Made by a program: the position numbers and the translations under genes. This document shows, piece after piece, positions 1 through 7,077 of a stretch of DNA of 11,270 nt. The stretch spans positions 1 to 11,270 of the forward strand of contig CAKZLR010000011.1 in the NCBI GenBank assembly GCA_937127165.1, written 5' to 3'. Origin of the DNA: an uncultured Candidatus Peregrinibacteria bacterium. GTDB taxonomy: Bacteria; Patescibacteriota; JACMRA01. Numbering within the stretch: the first letter of the stretch is position 1; each line of letters opens with the position of its first letter. The notes beneath the pieces are model-generated. The model was not told where the DNA came from. It searched no databases and was given only the letters and a program-made list of their open reading frames with translations.

Positions 1-702
1 GAAGCAATGTTTCAAAATAATGTTGACTATCTTGAAATACAATTGCCGTTTTCTCACCCAGTAGCTGATGGACCAACAATCCACCAGGCTAACCAAGTAG
101 CTCTGCAATTCGAAAATAATTTGGACCAAATTATACAAGAAGCTGTGAGTACAAAAAAACGATTTAACACAAAAACAAACCTTATTTTAATGAGTTATCT
201 CACACCTTTAGTGTATTTTGGCCTAGCTGAAGTGTGTAGGCTTCTTAGTGAGAACGGTTTCATTGGTTTAATTGTTCCCGACCTAACCTTTTTTACTCCT
301 GAACATACTGAGGTATTAGGACTTTGTAAAAAACTAGAATTACAATTAATACCTGTAATTTCTCCTATTACAACACAAGTTAGAATAAATAAAATCAAAC
401 CGTTTGTATCTCAGGACCAAATAATTTATGCTACAGCTAGAGTTGGTCAAACTGGAAAGCAAACTATCCTAGATAAGGATGAAATACTGGATAGACTTAA
501 ATTCTTAAAAAGAAATTTCACGAACAACAAGATTGTTATAGGTTTTGGAATCAGGGAAAAAGGTCAAGTAGACTTACTTAATTCTAAGGGTTTTATAGCG
601 GTTATTGGTAGTGAAATAGTGAGAATTATAGACAGTGCAGCAAACGAAAATAAAGACGTAAAACAAAAGATAACTGAATTTATAAGTAATTTGTCCAATT
701 AA
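1..702 (+). CDS. trpA: Tryptophan synthase alpha chain, 5' end missing
   Basis: The alpha subunit cleaves indole-3-glycerol phosphate to indole and glyceraldehyde 3-phosphate and passes indole to TrpB in the cytoplasm. The reading frame is open from base 1, and codons before the first visible Met (base 7) fit the family, so the gene starts outside the window; about 37 N-terminal residues are missing compared with the E. coli protein. Numbered from the Met at base 7, the block EIQLPFSHPVADGPTI holds the catalytic Glu10 and Asp21, with the same 11-residue spacing as E. coli Glu49 and Asp60. Further on are GLIVPDL, the loop-6 block ARVGQTG, and the phosphate-binding pair GFGI and GSEIV. The usual FSDP is FSHP here. 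It ends in TAA, convergent with galU. No trpB or other trp gene is visible, so the operon, if there is one, lies to the left. Confidence 0.9.
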   Translation, partial: EAMFQNNVDYLEIQLPFSHPVADGPTIHQANQVALQFENNLDQIIQEAVSTKKRFNTKTNLILMSYLTPLVYFGLAEVCRLLSENGFIGLIVPDLTFFTPEHTEVLGLCKKLELQLIPVISPITTQVRINKIKPFVSQDQIIYATARVGQTGKQTILDKDEILDRLKFLKRNFTNNKIVIGFGIREKGQVDLLNSKGFIAVIGSEIVRIIDSAANENKDVKQKITEFISNLSN

Positions 703-720
703 TATCACAAATTATGTATA

Positions 721-736
721 TAAAACACGTGTTTTA
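721..736. terminator. 16-bp perfect palindrome between convergent trpA and galU
   Basis: TAAAACACGTGTTTTA reads the same on both strands and lies in the 48-bp gap between two convergent stop codons. As RNA it could form a 6-bp stem with an ACGT loop. It is followed on the + strand by an A/T-rich stretch with a short T-run. The position suits a bidirectional terminator, but the stem is AT-rich and weak, so it could also be a protein-binding site. Confidence 0.4.
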
Positions 737-750
737 CCAAAAATTTTATT

Positions 751-1629
751 TCATAAACTGTCAACTATCCGGTTTAAAATTTTAAAAAACTCTTCTCTAG
801 TATCTGGTCTAGAGAGAGCTTCTTCAATAATCATTTCTAAATAGCTGAAAATATCTCCATTCGTCAAAAATTTTCCTTTACTAATACAAACAGTTACATT
901 TTCATTTTGAATTAGCTTGTTAATAGCATCTTGAATTTGAAACTCTTCTGACGGTTGCACGTTGCTCGGATCCATAAACTCGAAAATAGATTCATCAAAA
1001 ATATAACTGCAAACACTAGCAATATTGCTATCTATTTGATCTGGCTTCGGTTTTTCTATAACTTCTTTTACCACAAAATCAGAATTTTCAGCCAATCTAA
1101 CCATTCCTAAAGTTAACATCTGTTTTGGTGGAACCACAGTTCCTGTAAGTACAACTTTAGATGGATATTTTTGGTAGTGATTGATTAACTCACAAACTCC
1201 AGCACCTTCCCCAAACATAATTCCGTCTCCGTACATATATACGAAAGGTTCTTGATCTATCAATCCTTTTGCAGAGTATAATGGCCTGGCGTTGCCATAT
1301 GGTAGACTAGTATCTTGAAAAACGAATTTAAATTCAACTTTATTACATATTTCTTGGATTTCTTCAATTAAGCGTAGTTTATTTTTTTGTTGTAAATAAG
1401 AAACTAATTTAGGATCAATTTCAAAATAATCTTTAACAGCAGTATTATCTTTATCTATAACTATAATAATTTGTTTTATACCAGCATCTAAACATTGTTT
1501 AACTACATAGTGAATCATCGGCTTGTTTAAGATTGGCAACATTTCTTTTGGTACATTTTTAGTGGCAGGAAGTAATCTGGTACCCAAACCAGCAGCCGTG
1601 ATGACAGCCTTGTTAATTACTCGAGACAT
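751..1629 (-). CDS. galU: UTP--glucose-1-phosphate uridylyltransferase (GalU family)
   Basis: This nucleotidyltransferase makes UDP-glucose from UTP and glucose 1-phosphate for surface polysaccharides and glycolipids. The chosen start (ATG at 1629) gives 292 residues and puts the nucleotide-binding block GLGTRLLPATK at 14-24, the usual distance from the N-terminus. PKEMLP follows at 27-32, a metal-binding Asp candidate at 135 (MYGDG), and the sugar-binding EKPKPD at 192-197. The frame stays open upstream to a TTG at 1686 and an ATG at 1662. However, that TTG is part of a TTGACA -35 box and the 1662 ATG sits in its -10, so the later start is preferred. Two blocks differ from E. coli GalU: LPYGNARP replaces GLGHAV, and TNGD stands where YDTG or HDCG is usual. 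A different sugar nucleotide is therefore possible. The stop is TGA. No Shine-Dalgarno sequence is visible. Confidence 0.85.
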   Translation of the reverse strand: MSRVINKAVITAAGLGTRLLPATKNVPKEMLPILNKPMIHYVVKQCLDAGIKQIIIVIDKDNTAVKDYFEIDPKLVSYLQQKNKLRLIEEIQEICNKVEFKFVFQDTSLPYGNARPLYSAKGLIDQEPFVYMYGDGIMFGEGAGVCELINHYQKYPSKVVLTGTVVPPKQMLTLGMVRLAENSDFVVKEVIEKPKPDQIDSNIASVCSYIFDESIFEFMDPSNVQPSEEFQIQDAINKLIQNENVTVCISKGKFLTNGDIFSYLEMIIEEALSRPDTREEFFKILNRIVDSL

Positions 1630-1657
1630 CGAAGTGTTACTTATAAGAGAGTAAGTA

Positions 1658-1686
1658 CCCATACCCCAACTTTTATATTCTGTCAA
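1658..1686 (-). promoter_or_regulatory. Candidate galU promoter
   Basis: On the minus strand a perfect TTGACA (1681-1686) is followed after 17 nt by TATGGG (1658-1663). The -10 is a poor match (3 of 6), but the -35 and spacing are ideal. Transcription would begin near 1651 and give a leader of about 22 nt before the ATG at 1629. A second -10-like TATAAG lies at 1639-1644, closer to the gene. Confidence 0.4.
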
Positions 1687-1777
1687 GCTTGATTATTGAT
1701 ATATTATCCATTTTGTTGTGGACTTTACTTAAAATATTGTCTGCTTTTTAAGAAAAGAGAGTTGTTTATGACTTTCT

Positions 1778-1808
1778 AAAAAATAAATGGTTCTCTCCTA
1801 AAAAGAGA
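1778..1808 (-). terminator. Weak hairpin plus T-run downstream of prfA
   Basis: On the minus strand TCTCT and AGAGA (1792-1808) can pair around a 7-nt loop, followed by a T-rich stretch with six consecutive T at 1778-1783. It lies about 70 nt after the prfA stop and before the galU promoter, so it could separate the two transcripts. A 5-bp stem is short for an intrinsic terminator. Confidence 0.25.
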
Positions 1809-1877
1809 TATTTTTGATCGGCAGCTGGGAATTATTGGGATAGGGATAGTATGTATTTTAGTTTTGGTATTTTTACT

Positions 1878-2948
1878 TTAGATTTTAAGATTTTTTAAAT
1901 ATTTTCCAGCTTCTATTTTTTTAATTTGTTTAATCACTTCGTAGATATCTCCACTCATAATACCGGCTAAATTATTCCAGTTTTGGTTATAACGATGATC
2001 TGTAAGACGGTCTTGAGGAAAGTTGTATGTACGAATTTTTTCACTACGATCAGCTCTACCTACTTGTTCTAATCTTCTGGCACTTTCTTCCGCTAACCTT
2101 TTTTCCTCATAAAAATTAAACACTCTACTAGTTAAAACTTGTAAAGCTTTTTCTTTATTTTGTTGTTGACTTCGTTCATCTTGACTGCGAGCCTCAATAC
2201 CAGTAGGAATGTGCCTAACCTTGACAGCTGAATAAGTAGTGTTAACACTTTGACCTCCTGCACCTTGACTTGTGGAAGTAGTAATTTCTACATCTTTTAG
2301 GTTTAACTTAAAATCGTTATCTTTATCTATTAAAGGTAAAACTGCTACAGAAATTGTAGAAGTGTGAATTCTCCCTTGTTTTTCGGTTGCCGGTACTCTT
2401 TGTACTCTATGTACTCCACCTTCATATTTAAACCAGCTATAAACATCAGTTCCCACAATTTCGGCTATAACCTCTTTATACCCTCCAACTGGGTTGGGAC
2501 TGATGTGGGTAATCTTAAAACTAAAACCAAGCCGGTTAGCTAGATAATTATACATTCTTAGCATTTCTGTGCTGAAAATAGAGCTTTCGTCTCCACCTGC
2601 ACCTGCTCTAATTTCTAAAATTATATTATATTCATCTCTACTATCTTTTGGTGAAAGGTAAGTCATTAATTCGTCTTGAGCATTTTCCAATTTTTGTTTT
2701 TGTTCTCTTAATTCCTCTTTAATCAGTTCTTTAAGTTCGTCTCCATCATTTAGCTGGTCTAGTAATTCTTGATTTTGCAGGAGGGAATTTTGCAACTTTT
2801 TAATTAAATTAGCTAGTTCAAACTGCGGTTCAAGCCTTTTTTGTTCTTTAGCGAGGTTAATTACCTCCGATGTTTGGGTTGTTTGGGCTAATTTTTGAGT
2901 CAAAAGATTGTATTTTTGGATAATATCATCAACAGGTAATTCAATCAT
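1878..2948 (-). CDS. prfA: Peptide chain release factor 1
   Basis: RF1 recognises UAA and UAG stop codons in the ribosomal A site and triggers release of the finished protein. The product has 356 residues, close to the 360 of E. coli RF1. An N-terminal helical domain (about 1-100) is followed by the core block IRAGAGGDE (113-121). The RF1-type decoding region is GVHRVQRVPAT (178-188); RF2 would have the SPF signature in place of PAT. The catalytic GGQ is at 231-233 within SQGAGGQSVNTT, and RTYNFPQDRLTDHR lies near 306-319. Ser follows GGQ where E. coli has His. The ATG at 2948 is the natural start. It lacks a Shine-Dalgarno sequence but has a -10-like GATAAT 7 nt upstream. The usual neighbour prmC, whose product methylates the GGQ Gln, is not in the window. 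The gene is divergent from pyrB. Confidence 0.96.
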   Translation of the reverse strand: MIELPVDDIIQKYNLLTQKLAQTTQTSEVINLAKEQKRLEPQFELANLIKKLQNSLLQNQELLDQLNDGDELKELIKEELREQKQKLENAQDELMTYLSPKDSRDEYNIILEIRAGAGGDESSIFSTEMLRMYNYLANRLGFSFKITHISPNPVGGYKEVIAEIVGTDVYSWFKYEGGVHRVQRVPATEKQGRIHTSTISVAVLPLIDKDNDFKLNLKDVEITTSTSQGAGGQSVNTTYSAVKVRHIPTGIEARSQDERSQQQNKEKALQVLTSRVFNFYEEKRLAEESARRLEQVGRADRSEKIRTYNFPQDRLTDHRYNQNWNNLAGIMSGDIYEVIKQIKKIEAGKYLKNLKI

Positions 2949-2955
2949 AACACGA

Positions 2956-2969
2956 ATTATCTAGATAAT
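2956..2969. promoter_or_regulatory. 14-bp perfect palindrome containing the prfA -10-like box
   Basis: ATTATCTAGATAAT is a perfect palindrome ending 7 nt before the prfA ATG. Its minus-strand half contains GATAAT (2956-2961), a 5 of 6 match to a -10 box, which would start transcription at or next to the ATG. I see no well-spaced -35; a TTTACA on the minus strand (2984-2989) is too far away. The overlap would suit an operator, but at this AT content a palindrome of this length can also arise by chance. Confidence 0.3.
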
Positions 2970-3095
2970 GTTAAAAAAATTGATGTAAAGCCTGTTATAA
3001 ATTCTTAATTAGGTCAAGCGAATAAGGCATTGTATTCAACTTTGGGTTACAAACTATCAAACTTGTTAAAATAAGGTAAGGAGTATATTTTTTTA

Positions 3096-3125
3096 TTGGT
3101 AGACTTAAACTTTAATGCTTATACT
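3096..3125 (+). promoter_or_regulatory. Promoter-like boxes before the 25-codon ORF
   Basis: TTGGTA (3096-3101) and TATACT (3120-3125) are spaced 18 nt apart. The -10 ends 5 nt before the ATG at 3131, the same spacing as TATACT before ileS. This would give a nearly leaderless transcript running toward pyrB. The matches are 4 of 6 and 5 of 6, in AT-rich DNA. Confidence 0.25.
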
Positions 3126-3130
3126 TAAGT

Positions 3131-3208
3131 ATGCATAGACTAATTAAAATTTTTACAAATTTTTCCAGATCTAAGCTAGATTTTTTAGAATCTGCTGAAA
3201 GGTCATGA
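3131..3208 (+). CDS. Possible 25-residue peptide upstream of pyrB
   Basis: An ATG-to-TGA frame encodes 25 residues beginning MHRLIKIFTNFSRSK and ending LDFLESAERS. The composition is protein-like and basic-amphipathic in its first half, and I recognise no family. It has no Shine-Dalgarno sequence but sits 5 nt after a TATACT box, like ileS. It lies 111 bp before pyrB and is followed by a small AU-rich hairpin, so a leader-peptide role is conceivable. A frame this short is expected by chance, so it is listed only as a candidate. Confidence 0.2.
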   Translation: MHRLIKIFTNFSRSKLDFLESAERS

Positions 3209-3216
3209 TATTTCAC

Positions 3217-3232
3217 TCAATTTTTTAATTGA
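3217..3232 (+). repeat. Small inverted repeat upstream of pyrB
   Basis: TCAATT and AATTGA flank a TTTT loop, a perfect 6-bp stem made mostly of A-U pairs. It lies 9 nt after the 25-codon frame and before the TTGACA box of pyrB. No T-run follows, so it is not a standard terminator. Confidence 0.25.
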
Positions 3233-3266
3233 ACCTCGTGTTAAAATATTTATTATTACCTATTTT

Positions 3267-3296
3267 TTGACAAAATTATTATAAAAACTGAGTTAT
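3267..3296 (+). promoter_or_regulatory. Candidate pyrB promoter
   Basis: A perfect TTGACA (3267-3272) is followed after 18 nt by AGTTAT (3291-3296), a moderate -10. This would start transcription near 3303, giving a leader of about 17 nt. A perfect TATAAT also lies at 3310-3315, but it ends only 4 nt before the ATG and has no matching -35. A start from it would fall inside the start codon, so the upstream pair is preferred. Confidence 0.4.
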
Positions 3297-3319
3297 CTAC
3301 AATTCACATTATAATCCTT

Positions 3320-4243
3320 ATGTCTTCTTTATTTAATCAAAGTTTGGTTTCGGCTAGTCAGCTTGATCAAGGCCTACTTTCTCAAATTTTCACCCTAGCT
3401 TCTCATTACAAAAGGAAAGTTGCAGAACAGGGTGTTTTAGATATTTTATCTGACAAGTTGATGGCAAGTTTGTTTTTTGAGCCTAGCACTAGAACTCGCT
3501 TGTCCTTTGAATCAGCTATGCAAAGATTAGGAGGTAGAGTAATTGGTTTTAGCGACGCCTCAACTACTTCTTTGGCAAAGGGAGAAACTTTAGAAGATAC
3601 CATCAAAATGGTTATGCAGTATACAGATTTGATTGTTATGAGACACCCACAAAAGGGAGCGGCTCAAAGAGCGGTTGAAGTTTCCAGTGTTCCTATATTA
3701 AATGCAGGAGATGGAGATGGAGAGCATCCAACTCAGGCTTGTTTAGATGCCTATACTATTTTTGAGCAAAAACATAGTTTACAAGGGCTTAAAGTGGCTT
3801 TTGTAGGGGATCTAAAGTTTGGTAGAACTGTACATTCTCTTTGTCAGATTTTAAATCAATACAATAGCGAATTGTTTTTTGTATCCCCTAAAACTTTAGG
3901 TATGCCTGAGTGGATTTTACAAAAACTAGATTCTAGTAGATACTCTCAAACAGAGAGTTTAGAAGAGGTTATTAGCGAAGTCGATGTTTTGTATATGACT
4001 AGAATCCAAAAAGAAAGGTTTAAAAGTGAAGATGAGTATAAAAAATATAAAGGTGTTTATATTATCAACCGAGATGCAATAACGAAAATGAAATCAGACA
4101 GCATTCTAATGCACCCTCTACCTCGGGTAGACGAGATAGATCCCGAGGTTGATACTGATTCTAGGGCTATGTACTTTGAACAAGCTAAAAACGGAATGTA
4201 TGTAAGAATGGCTTTATTAACAATGGTTTTCGGGAAAGCTTAA
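3320..4243 (+). CDS. pyrB: Aspartate carbamoyltransferase catalytic chain
   Basis: ATCase joins carbamoyl phosphate and aspartate to N-carbamoyl-aspartate, the first committed step of pyrimidine synthesis in the cytoplasm. The 307 residues match the usual length. The carbamoyl phosphate site is complete: STRTR at 56-60, SLAKGET with Lys87 at 84-90, MRHP with Arg108 at 107-110, HPTQ at 136-139 and HPLPR at 265-269. Aspartate-binding residues are in GRT (168-170) and TRIQ (Arg228). HPLPRVDEI and the SLAKGET loop point to PyrB rather than ornithine carbamoyltransferase. The ATG at 3320 gives a normal N-terminus. No Shine-Dalgarno sequence precedes it. No pyrI, pyrC or other pyrimidine gene is adjacent, so it is a lone gene, convergent with clpC across a 71-bp gap without a clear terminator. 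Confidence 0.96.
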   Translation: MSSLFNQSLVSASQLDQGLLSQIFTLASHYKRKVAEQGVLDILSDKLMASLFFEPSTRTRLSFESAMQRLGGRVIGFSDASTTSLAKGETLEDTIKMVMQYTDLIVMRHPQKGAAQRAVEVSSVPILNAGDGDGEHPTQACLDAYTIFEQKHSLQGLKVAFVGDLKFGRTVHSLCQILNQYNSELFFVSPKTLGMPEWILQKLDSSRYSQTESLEEVISEVDVLYMTRIQKERFKSEDEYKKYKGVYIINRDAITKMKSDSILMHPLPRVDEIDPEVDTDSRAMYFEQAKNGMYVRMALLTMVFGKA

Positions 4244-4314
4244 TTGTTTTTCTTGTATTTGTAGGTATTAGACTGAGAATTAAAGACAATAAAATTTATC
4301 CAAATCTGTTACTT

Positions 4315-6852
4315 TTAATTAATAGCTATCTTACTCTTAATCTCTCTCTTTGGTTTTACCAGCACTTTACCATCTTTTAAGCCAATTTCTATGTTTCTAA
4401 CTGTAGGATTGTCTAGCAAGAACTCAGCTAGAGGGTCTTGCACATTTTTGGCAACTTCTGATTTAACTTCTCTAGCTCCATAATCAAATTTGTCCTTGAT
4501 GATAATATTAGCTAACATTTCTACTAATCCGTCAGATATACTTAAGGCTCGGCCTTGTTTGAGTAAGTGTTCTTGTAGTTTGCTAAGTTCTTTAGTAATG
4601 ATTTGGTTTAAAACTGTTTTGGTAATTGGTCTAAAAACAATTTTACCAGTTAAACGACCTATGATTTCTGGCTTGATAGTTCTTTCCATTTCGTCAAACA
4701 CTTGTTTTTTGATAGCTTGATAATCTTCTTCTTCTTTTTCAGTAGGTTCTATAAAACCAAGTTTGGAGGCAAAACGGTTAAATTGATTTTTACCTAAATT
4801 AGAGGTCATAAAAATCAAAGCATGTTCACAGCTTACAGTATTACCTTTAGAGTCAGTTATTATCCCCTCTTCAAGCATCTGTAGAAGAATATTTAAGTTT
4901 TCTGAGTGGCCCTTTTCAATTTCGTCAAATAAGATCACTGAGTAAGGTTTTTTAGATAAAAAGTCGGTTAACTGTGGAGTGTCCTCATACCCAATATATC
5001 CTGCAGGAGCTCCCAGTAATCTACTTATCTGGTGTCTTTCTCTAAATTCCGACATATCTAACTTAAGCAGATATTTGGTCGGATCTCCGTAAAGTTCTTT
5101 GGTTAAAACTTTCACTAATTCTGTTTTACCTGTACCCGTTGGGCCCATGAGTAGAAAACTAGCAATTGGGCCCTTGTTTGGATTAACTCCAGAATAGGCT
5201 CGTTTAAGAGCAGAAGTTATTTCTTTAATAGCTTCGGGTTGCCCAAAAATTTGTTTTTCTAAAGCTATTTGTAAATCTCTAATTCTAGTATAAATGTTTG
5301 AACTAACGCGAACTAAAGGAACACCAGACATTTCTGAAATCACTTTTTCCAATATAGACAAAGTCACCACAGCTTGATTTTTAGCCTGTTTGCTTTGAAT
5401 GTTTAATCTAGTTAATTCTTGCTCTAACTTTTTTTGTTCTTCTTCAAATTTGGAACTGAGCTCATTATTTTGATTGATGATTGCTTCGTTTTTTTCCTTG
5501 ATTAAGTCTAGAATCTTTCTTTCAATATTAGCCCACTCTTCTTCTACTTTACTATTTGATTTACTTTTCTCAAAAGCCGCTATTTTGGCTCTAACCAAAG
5601 ATTCATCGAGAACATCGATAGCCTTATCTGGAAATCTGCGAGCTGGTAGAAAACGATGAGATAAATCAACTAGTTTTTCTATTAAATTATCAGGGTATTC
5701 CGCATTATGATAATTTTCATACATTGGTTTAATACCCTTGATGATGCGAACAGTTTGAGATGTATCTGGCTCTTCAATCCTAATTTGTTGGAATCTTCTT
5801 TCAAGGGCTTTGTCTTTTCTAATAATTACTCGAAACTCTTCTTCAGTAGTCGCTCCAATTACACTAATCTCACCTCTAGCAAGAGCTGGCTTGAGAATAC
5901 TTGCCATATCTGGTCCTCTATCCACACCGCCTCCACCAGCACCAATCACATTATGAATTTCATCTATAAACAAAATCACATTACCAATAGTAGTTACTTC
6001 TTCCAAAATAGCCTTAACTCTTTGTTCAAACTCACCTCTAAATACTGAACCAGCTATCATTCCGGCCACATCTAAACTAAAAATTTTTTTATTGGCCAGC
6101 CATGTTGGAACTTTTCCTTCATTTATTCTTTTTGCTAACCCTTCAACTAGAGCGGTTTTACCTACTCCCGGTTCACCTACAATAATTGGATTATTTTTTT
6201 GTTTGCGGCTGAGAATTTGAATAATTCTATCGATTTCTTTGTCTCTTTCTATCAAATTAAAGTCTGGTTCACTAGCAACTTTTTGATTTACATCAACTGC
6301 AAAAAAATCAAGTGCCGAATTTGGTTTTCTTTTCTGTCTGTTTTTGAAAATTTTAGGATCATTTTGGGTAGCTCCTTGTCCATATGCAGCAAACATCGAT
6401 TCGAGTATATTTATTAACTTTGCCGCATTCGCTTCACTTAAATTCATCAATTTTTTTGCGTTTGAGTCGGTAGTTTTGATAATTCCAAATATTAAGTGTT
6501 CAATACCAATATAATTATAATTATGTTTTTCTGCTACTTCAATGGCAGCATCCAAACAAGCTTGCAATTCGGCTGTGATTTCTGGTAATACAGACACATC
6601 TGAATTAAATTCACCTTCATCTTTTGGTTGAAACCTATCCAAACCTTGGTTTTTGATAATTTCAAGCATCTCTTGGTTGGATATATTATCCAAGAAAGTT
6701 ACTTGAAAAGGTAAGCCGTCTTGGGGTTGTGATAAGATGCCAAATAAAAGATGTTCAGACCCAATATACTTATGGTTGAGTTGTATTGATATTTGTTGAG
6801 CGGTAGCTAAAGCATTTCTAGCTCTTGCGTCAAATTTAGGTAATGATGGCAT
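4315..6852 (-). CDS. clpC: ATP-dependent Clp protease ATPase subunit ClpC
   Basis: This is a Hsp100 AAA+ unfoldase that threads substrates into the ClpP protease. The 845 residues hold two N-terminal Clp repeats (about 10-60 and 88-150). AAA module 1 has Walker A GEPGVGKT (226-233), Walker B ILFIDEIH (293-300) and an arginine finger near 352-353. A charged coiled-coil middle segment lies at about 430-490. AAA module 2 has Walker A GPTGTGKT (570-577), Walker B ILFDEIEK (640-647), sensor-1 TSN (683-685) and sensor-2 GAR (792-794). The LGF tripeptide (698-700) sits where ClpC and ClpA carry the ClpP-binding loop. That, with a middle domain shorter than in ClpB, favours ClpC. The first pore loop has VFRG (270-273) where KYRG is usual. 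No clpP is in the window. The start is the only reasonable one and lacks a Shine-Dalgarno sequence. Confidence 0.93.
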   Translation of the reverse strand: MPSLPKFDARARNALATAQQISIQLNHKYIGSEHLLFGILSQPQDGLPFQVTFLDNISNQEMLEIIKNQGLDRFQPKDEGEFNSDVSVLPEITAELQACLDAAIEVAEKHNYNYIGIEHLIFGIIKTTDSNAKKLMNLSEANAAKLINILESMFAAYGQGATQNDPKIFKNRQKRKPNSALDFFAVDVNQKVASEPDFNLIERDKEIDRIIQILSRKQKNNPIIVGEPGVGKTALVEGLAKRINEGKVPTWLANKKIFSLDVAGMIAGSVFRGEFEQRVKAILEEVTTIGNVILFIDEIHNVIGAGGGGVDRGPDMASILKPALARGEISVIGATTEEEFRVIIRKDKALERRFQQIRIEEPDTSQTVRIIKGIKPMYENYHNAEYPDNLIEKLVDLSHRFLPARRFPDKAIDVLDESLVRAKIAAFEKSKSNSKVEEEWANIERKILDLIKEKNEAIINQNNELSSKFEEEQKKLEQELTRLNIQSKQAKNQAVVTLSILEKVISEMSGVPLVRVSSNIYTRIRDLQIALEKQIFGQPEAIKEITSALKRAYSGVNPNKGPIASFLLMGPTGTGKTELVKVLTKELYGDPTKYLLKLDMSEFRERHQISRLLGAPAGYIGYEDTPQLTDFLSKKPYSVILFDEIEKGHSENLNILLQMLEEGIITDSKGNTVSCEHALIFMTSNLGKNQFNRFASKLGFIEPTEKEEEDYQAIKKQVFDEMERTIKPEIIGRLTGKIVFRPITKTVLNQIITKELSKLQEHLLKQGRALSISDGLVEMLANIIIKDKFDYGAREVKSEVAKNVQDPLAEFLLDNPTVRNIEIGLKDGKVLVKPKREIKSKIAIN

Positions 6853-6872
6853 ATATTTTAATATATATTTAA

Positions 6873-6901
6873 ATTTTAAATTAAAAAGTCTTTTTATTCA
6901 A
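6873..6901 (-). promoter_or_regulatory. Candidate proximal clpC promoter
   Basis: On the minus strand TTGAAT (6896-6901) and TAAAAT (6873-6878) are exactly 17 nt apart, matching 4 and 5 of 6 consensus bases. The predicted start near 6866 gives a leader of about 14 nt. The -35 box touches the inverted repeat at 6901-6919. Other -10-like hexamers are present nearby because the DNA is so AT-rich. Confidence 0.4.
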
Positions 6902-6919
6902 GAGATAATTAATATCTCT
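6901..6919. promoter_or_regulatory. Inverted repeat at the clpC -35 box, operator-like
   Basis: AGAGATA and TATCTCT form perfect 7-bp arms around a 5-nt centre. The repeat adjoins the proximal -35 box of clpC, a common place for a repressor site. It does not match CIRCE (HrcA), the CtsR heptad repeat or the HspR site as I know them, so the regulator, if any, is unknown. Confidence 0.35.
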
Positions 6920-6977
6920 AGCAAGTAAAAATAAAAAATAAAAAATTTATTTTTGGCAAGTGTTTTTTTTAGTTGCT

Positions 6978-7018
6978 AACTAAATTCTAAATTCTTTGAT
7001 TATATCAACTAAATTCTA
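6978..7018 (-). promoter_or_regulatory. Extended -10 flanked by 12-bp direct repeats upstream of clpC
   Basis: Two copies of AACTAAATTCTA (6978-6989 and 7007-7018, + strand) are offset by 29 bp. On the minus strand a perfect extended -10, TGATATAAT (6999-7007), lies between and slightly overlaps them. No good -35 is present, which extended -10 promoters can tolerate. Transcription would start near 6992 and give clpC a leader of about 140 nt. The repeats could be paired binding sites. Confidence 0.3.
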
Positions 7019-7046
7019 GTATAAAATACATAGTAGCCATAGATAA

Positions 7047-7063
7047 TATTCATACTATGAATA
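7047..7063. repeat. 17-bp inverted repeat with 1-nt centre
   Basis: TATTCATA and TATGAATA are perfect 8-bp arms around a single C. The hexamer TTCATA in this repeat recurs twice in the tandem repeat just to the right, so the two may form one cluster of binding sites upstream of the distal clpC promoter. Confidence 0.35.
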
Positions 7064-7077
7064 AGAACACGAGGATA

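Larger units (their letters stand above)
2949..3319. other. Divergent prfA-pyrB intergenic region (371 bp)
   Basis: This AT-rich gap separates divergent prfA and pyrB. It holds a 14-bp palindrome next to prfA, a 12-bp palindrome ATACTTAAGTAT (3121-3132), a possible 25-codon ORF (3131-3208), a small hairpin (3217-3232) and a TTGACA box before pyrB. I found no tRNA cloverleaf, no known riboswitch pattern and no PyrR-type leader that I can recognise. Confidence 0.6.

Noticed and set aside
745..753. TGA end of galU as possible recoded glycine (genetic code 25 of some CPR lineages)
   Set aside because: Reading through would add only two residues before TAA, and about 9 kb of other coding sequence has no in-frame TGA while using ordinary glycine codons. 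Standard code fits.
1629..1686. Longer GalU beginning at the TTG at 1686 or ATG at 1662
   Set aside because: The extra residues do not fit the family, and both codons overlap the TTGACA/TATGGG promoter candidate.
1824..1850. G-rich run with three GGG triplets, possible G-quadruplex
   Set aside because: Only three GGG tracts are present; a fourth is lacking, and the surrounding DNA is AT-rich.
3210..3260. GAGGTTCAA on the minus strand as a possible tRNA T-loop
   Set aside because: No CC completes the T-arm, and no matching acceptor, D-arm or anticodon stem could be drawn around it.
5707..6048. A 113-codon open frame on the + strand inside clpC
   Set aside because: It lies opposite the conserved AAA+ module 1 of clpC, has no family resemblance and is explained as a shadow of that gene. 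The same applies to the other antisense frames within clpC, galU, trpA, pyrB and ileS.
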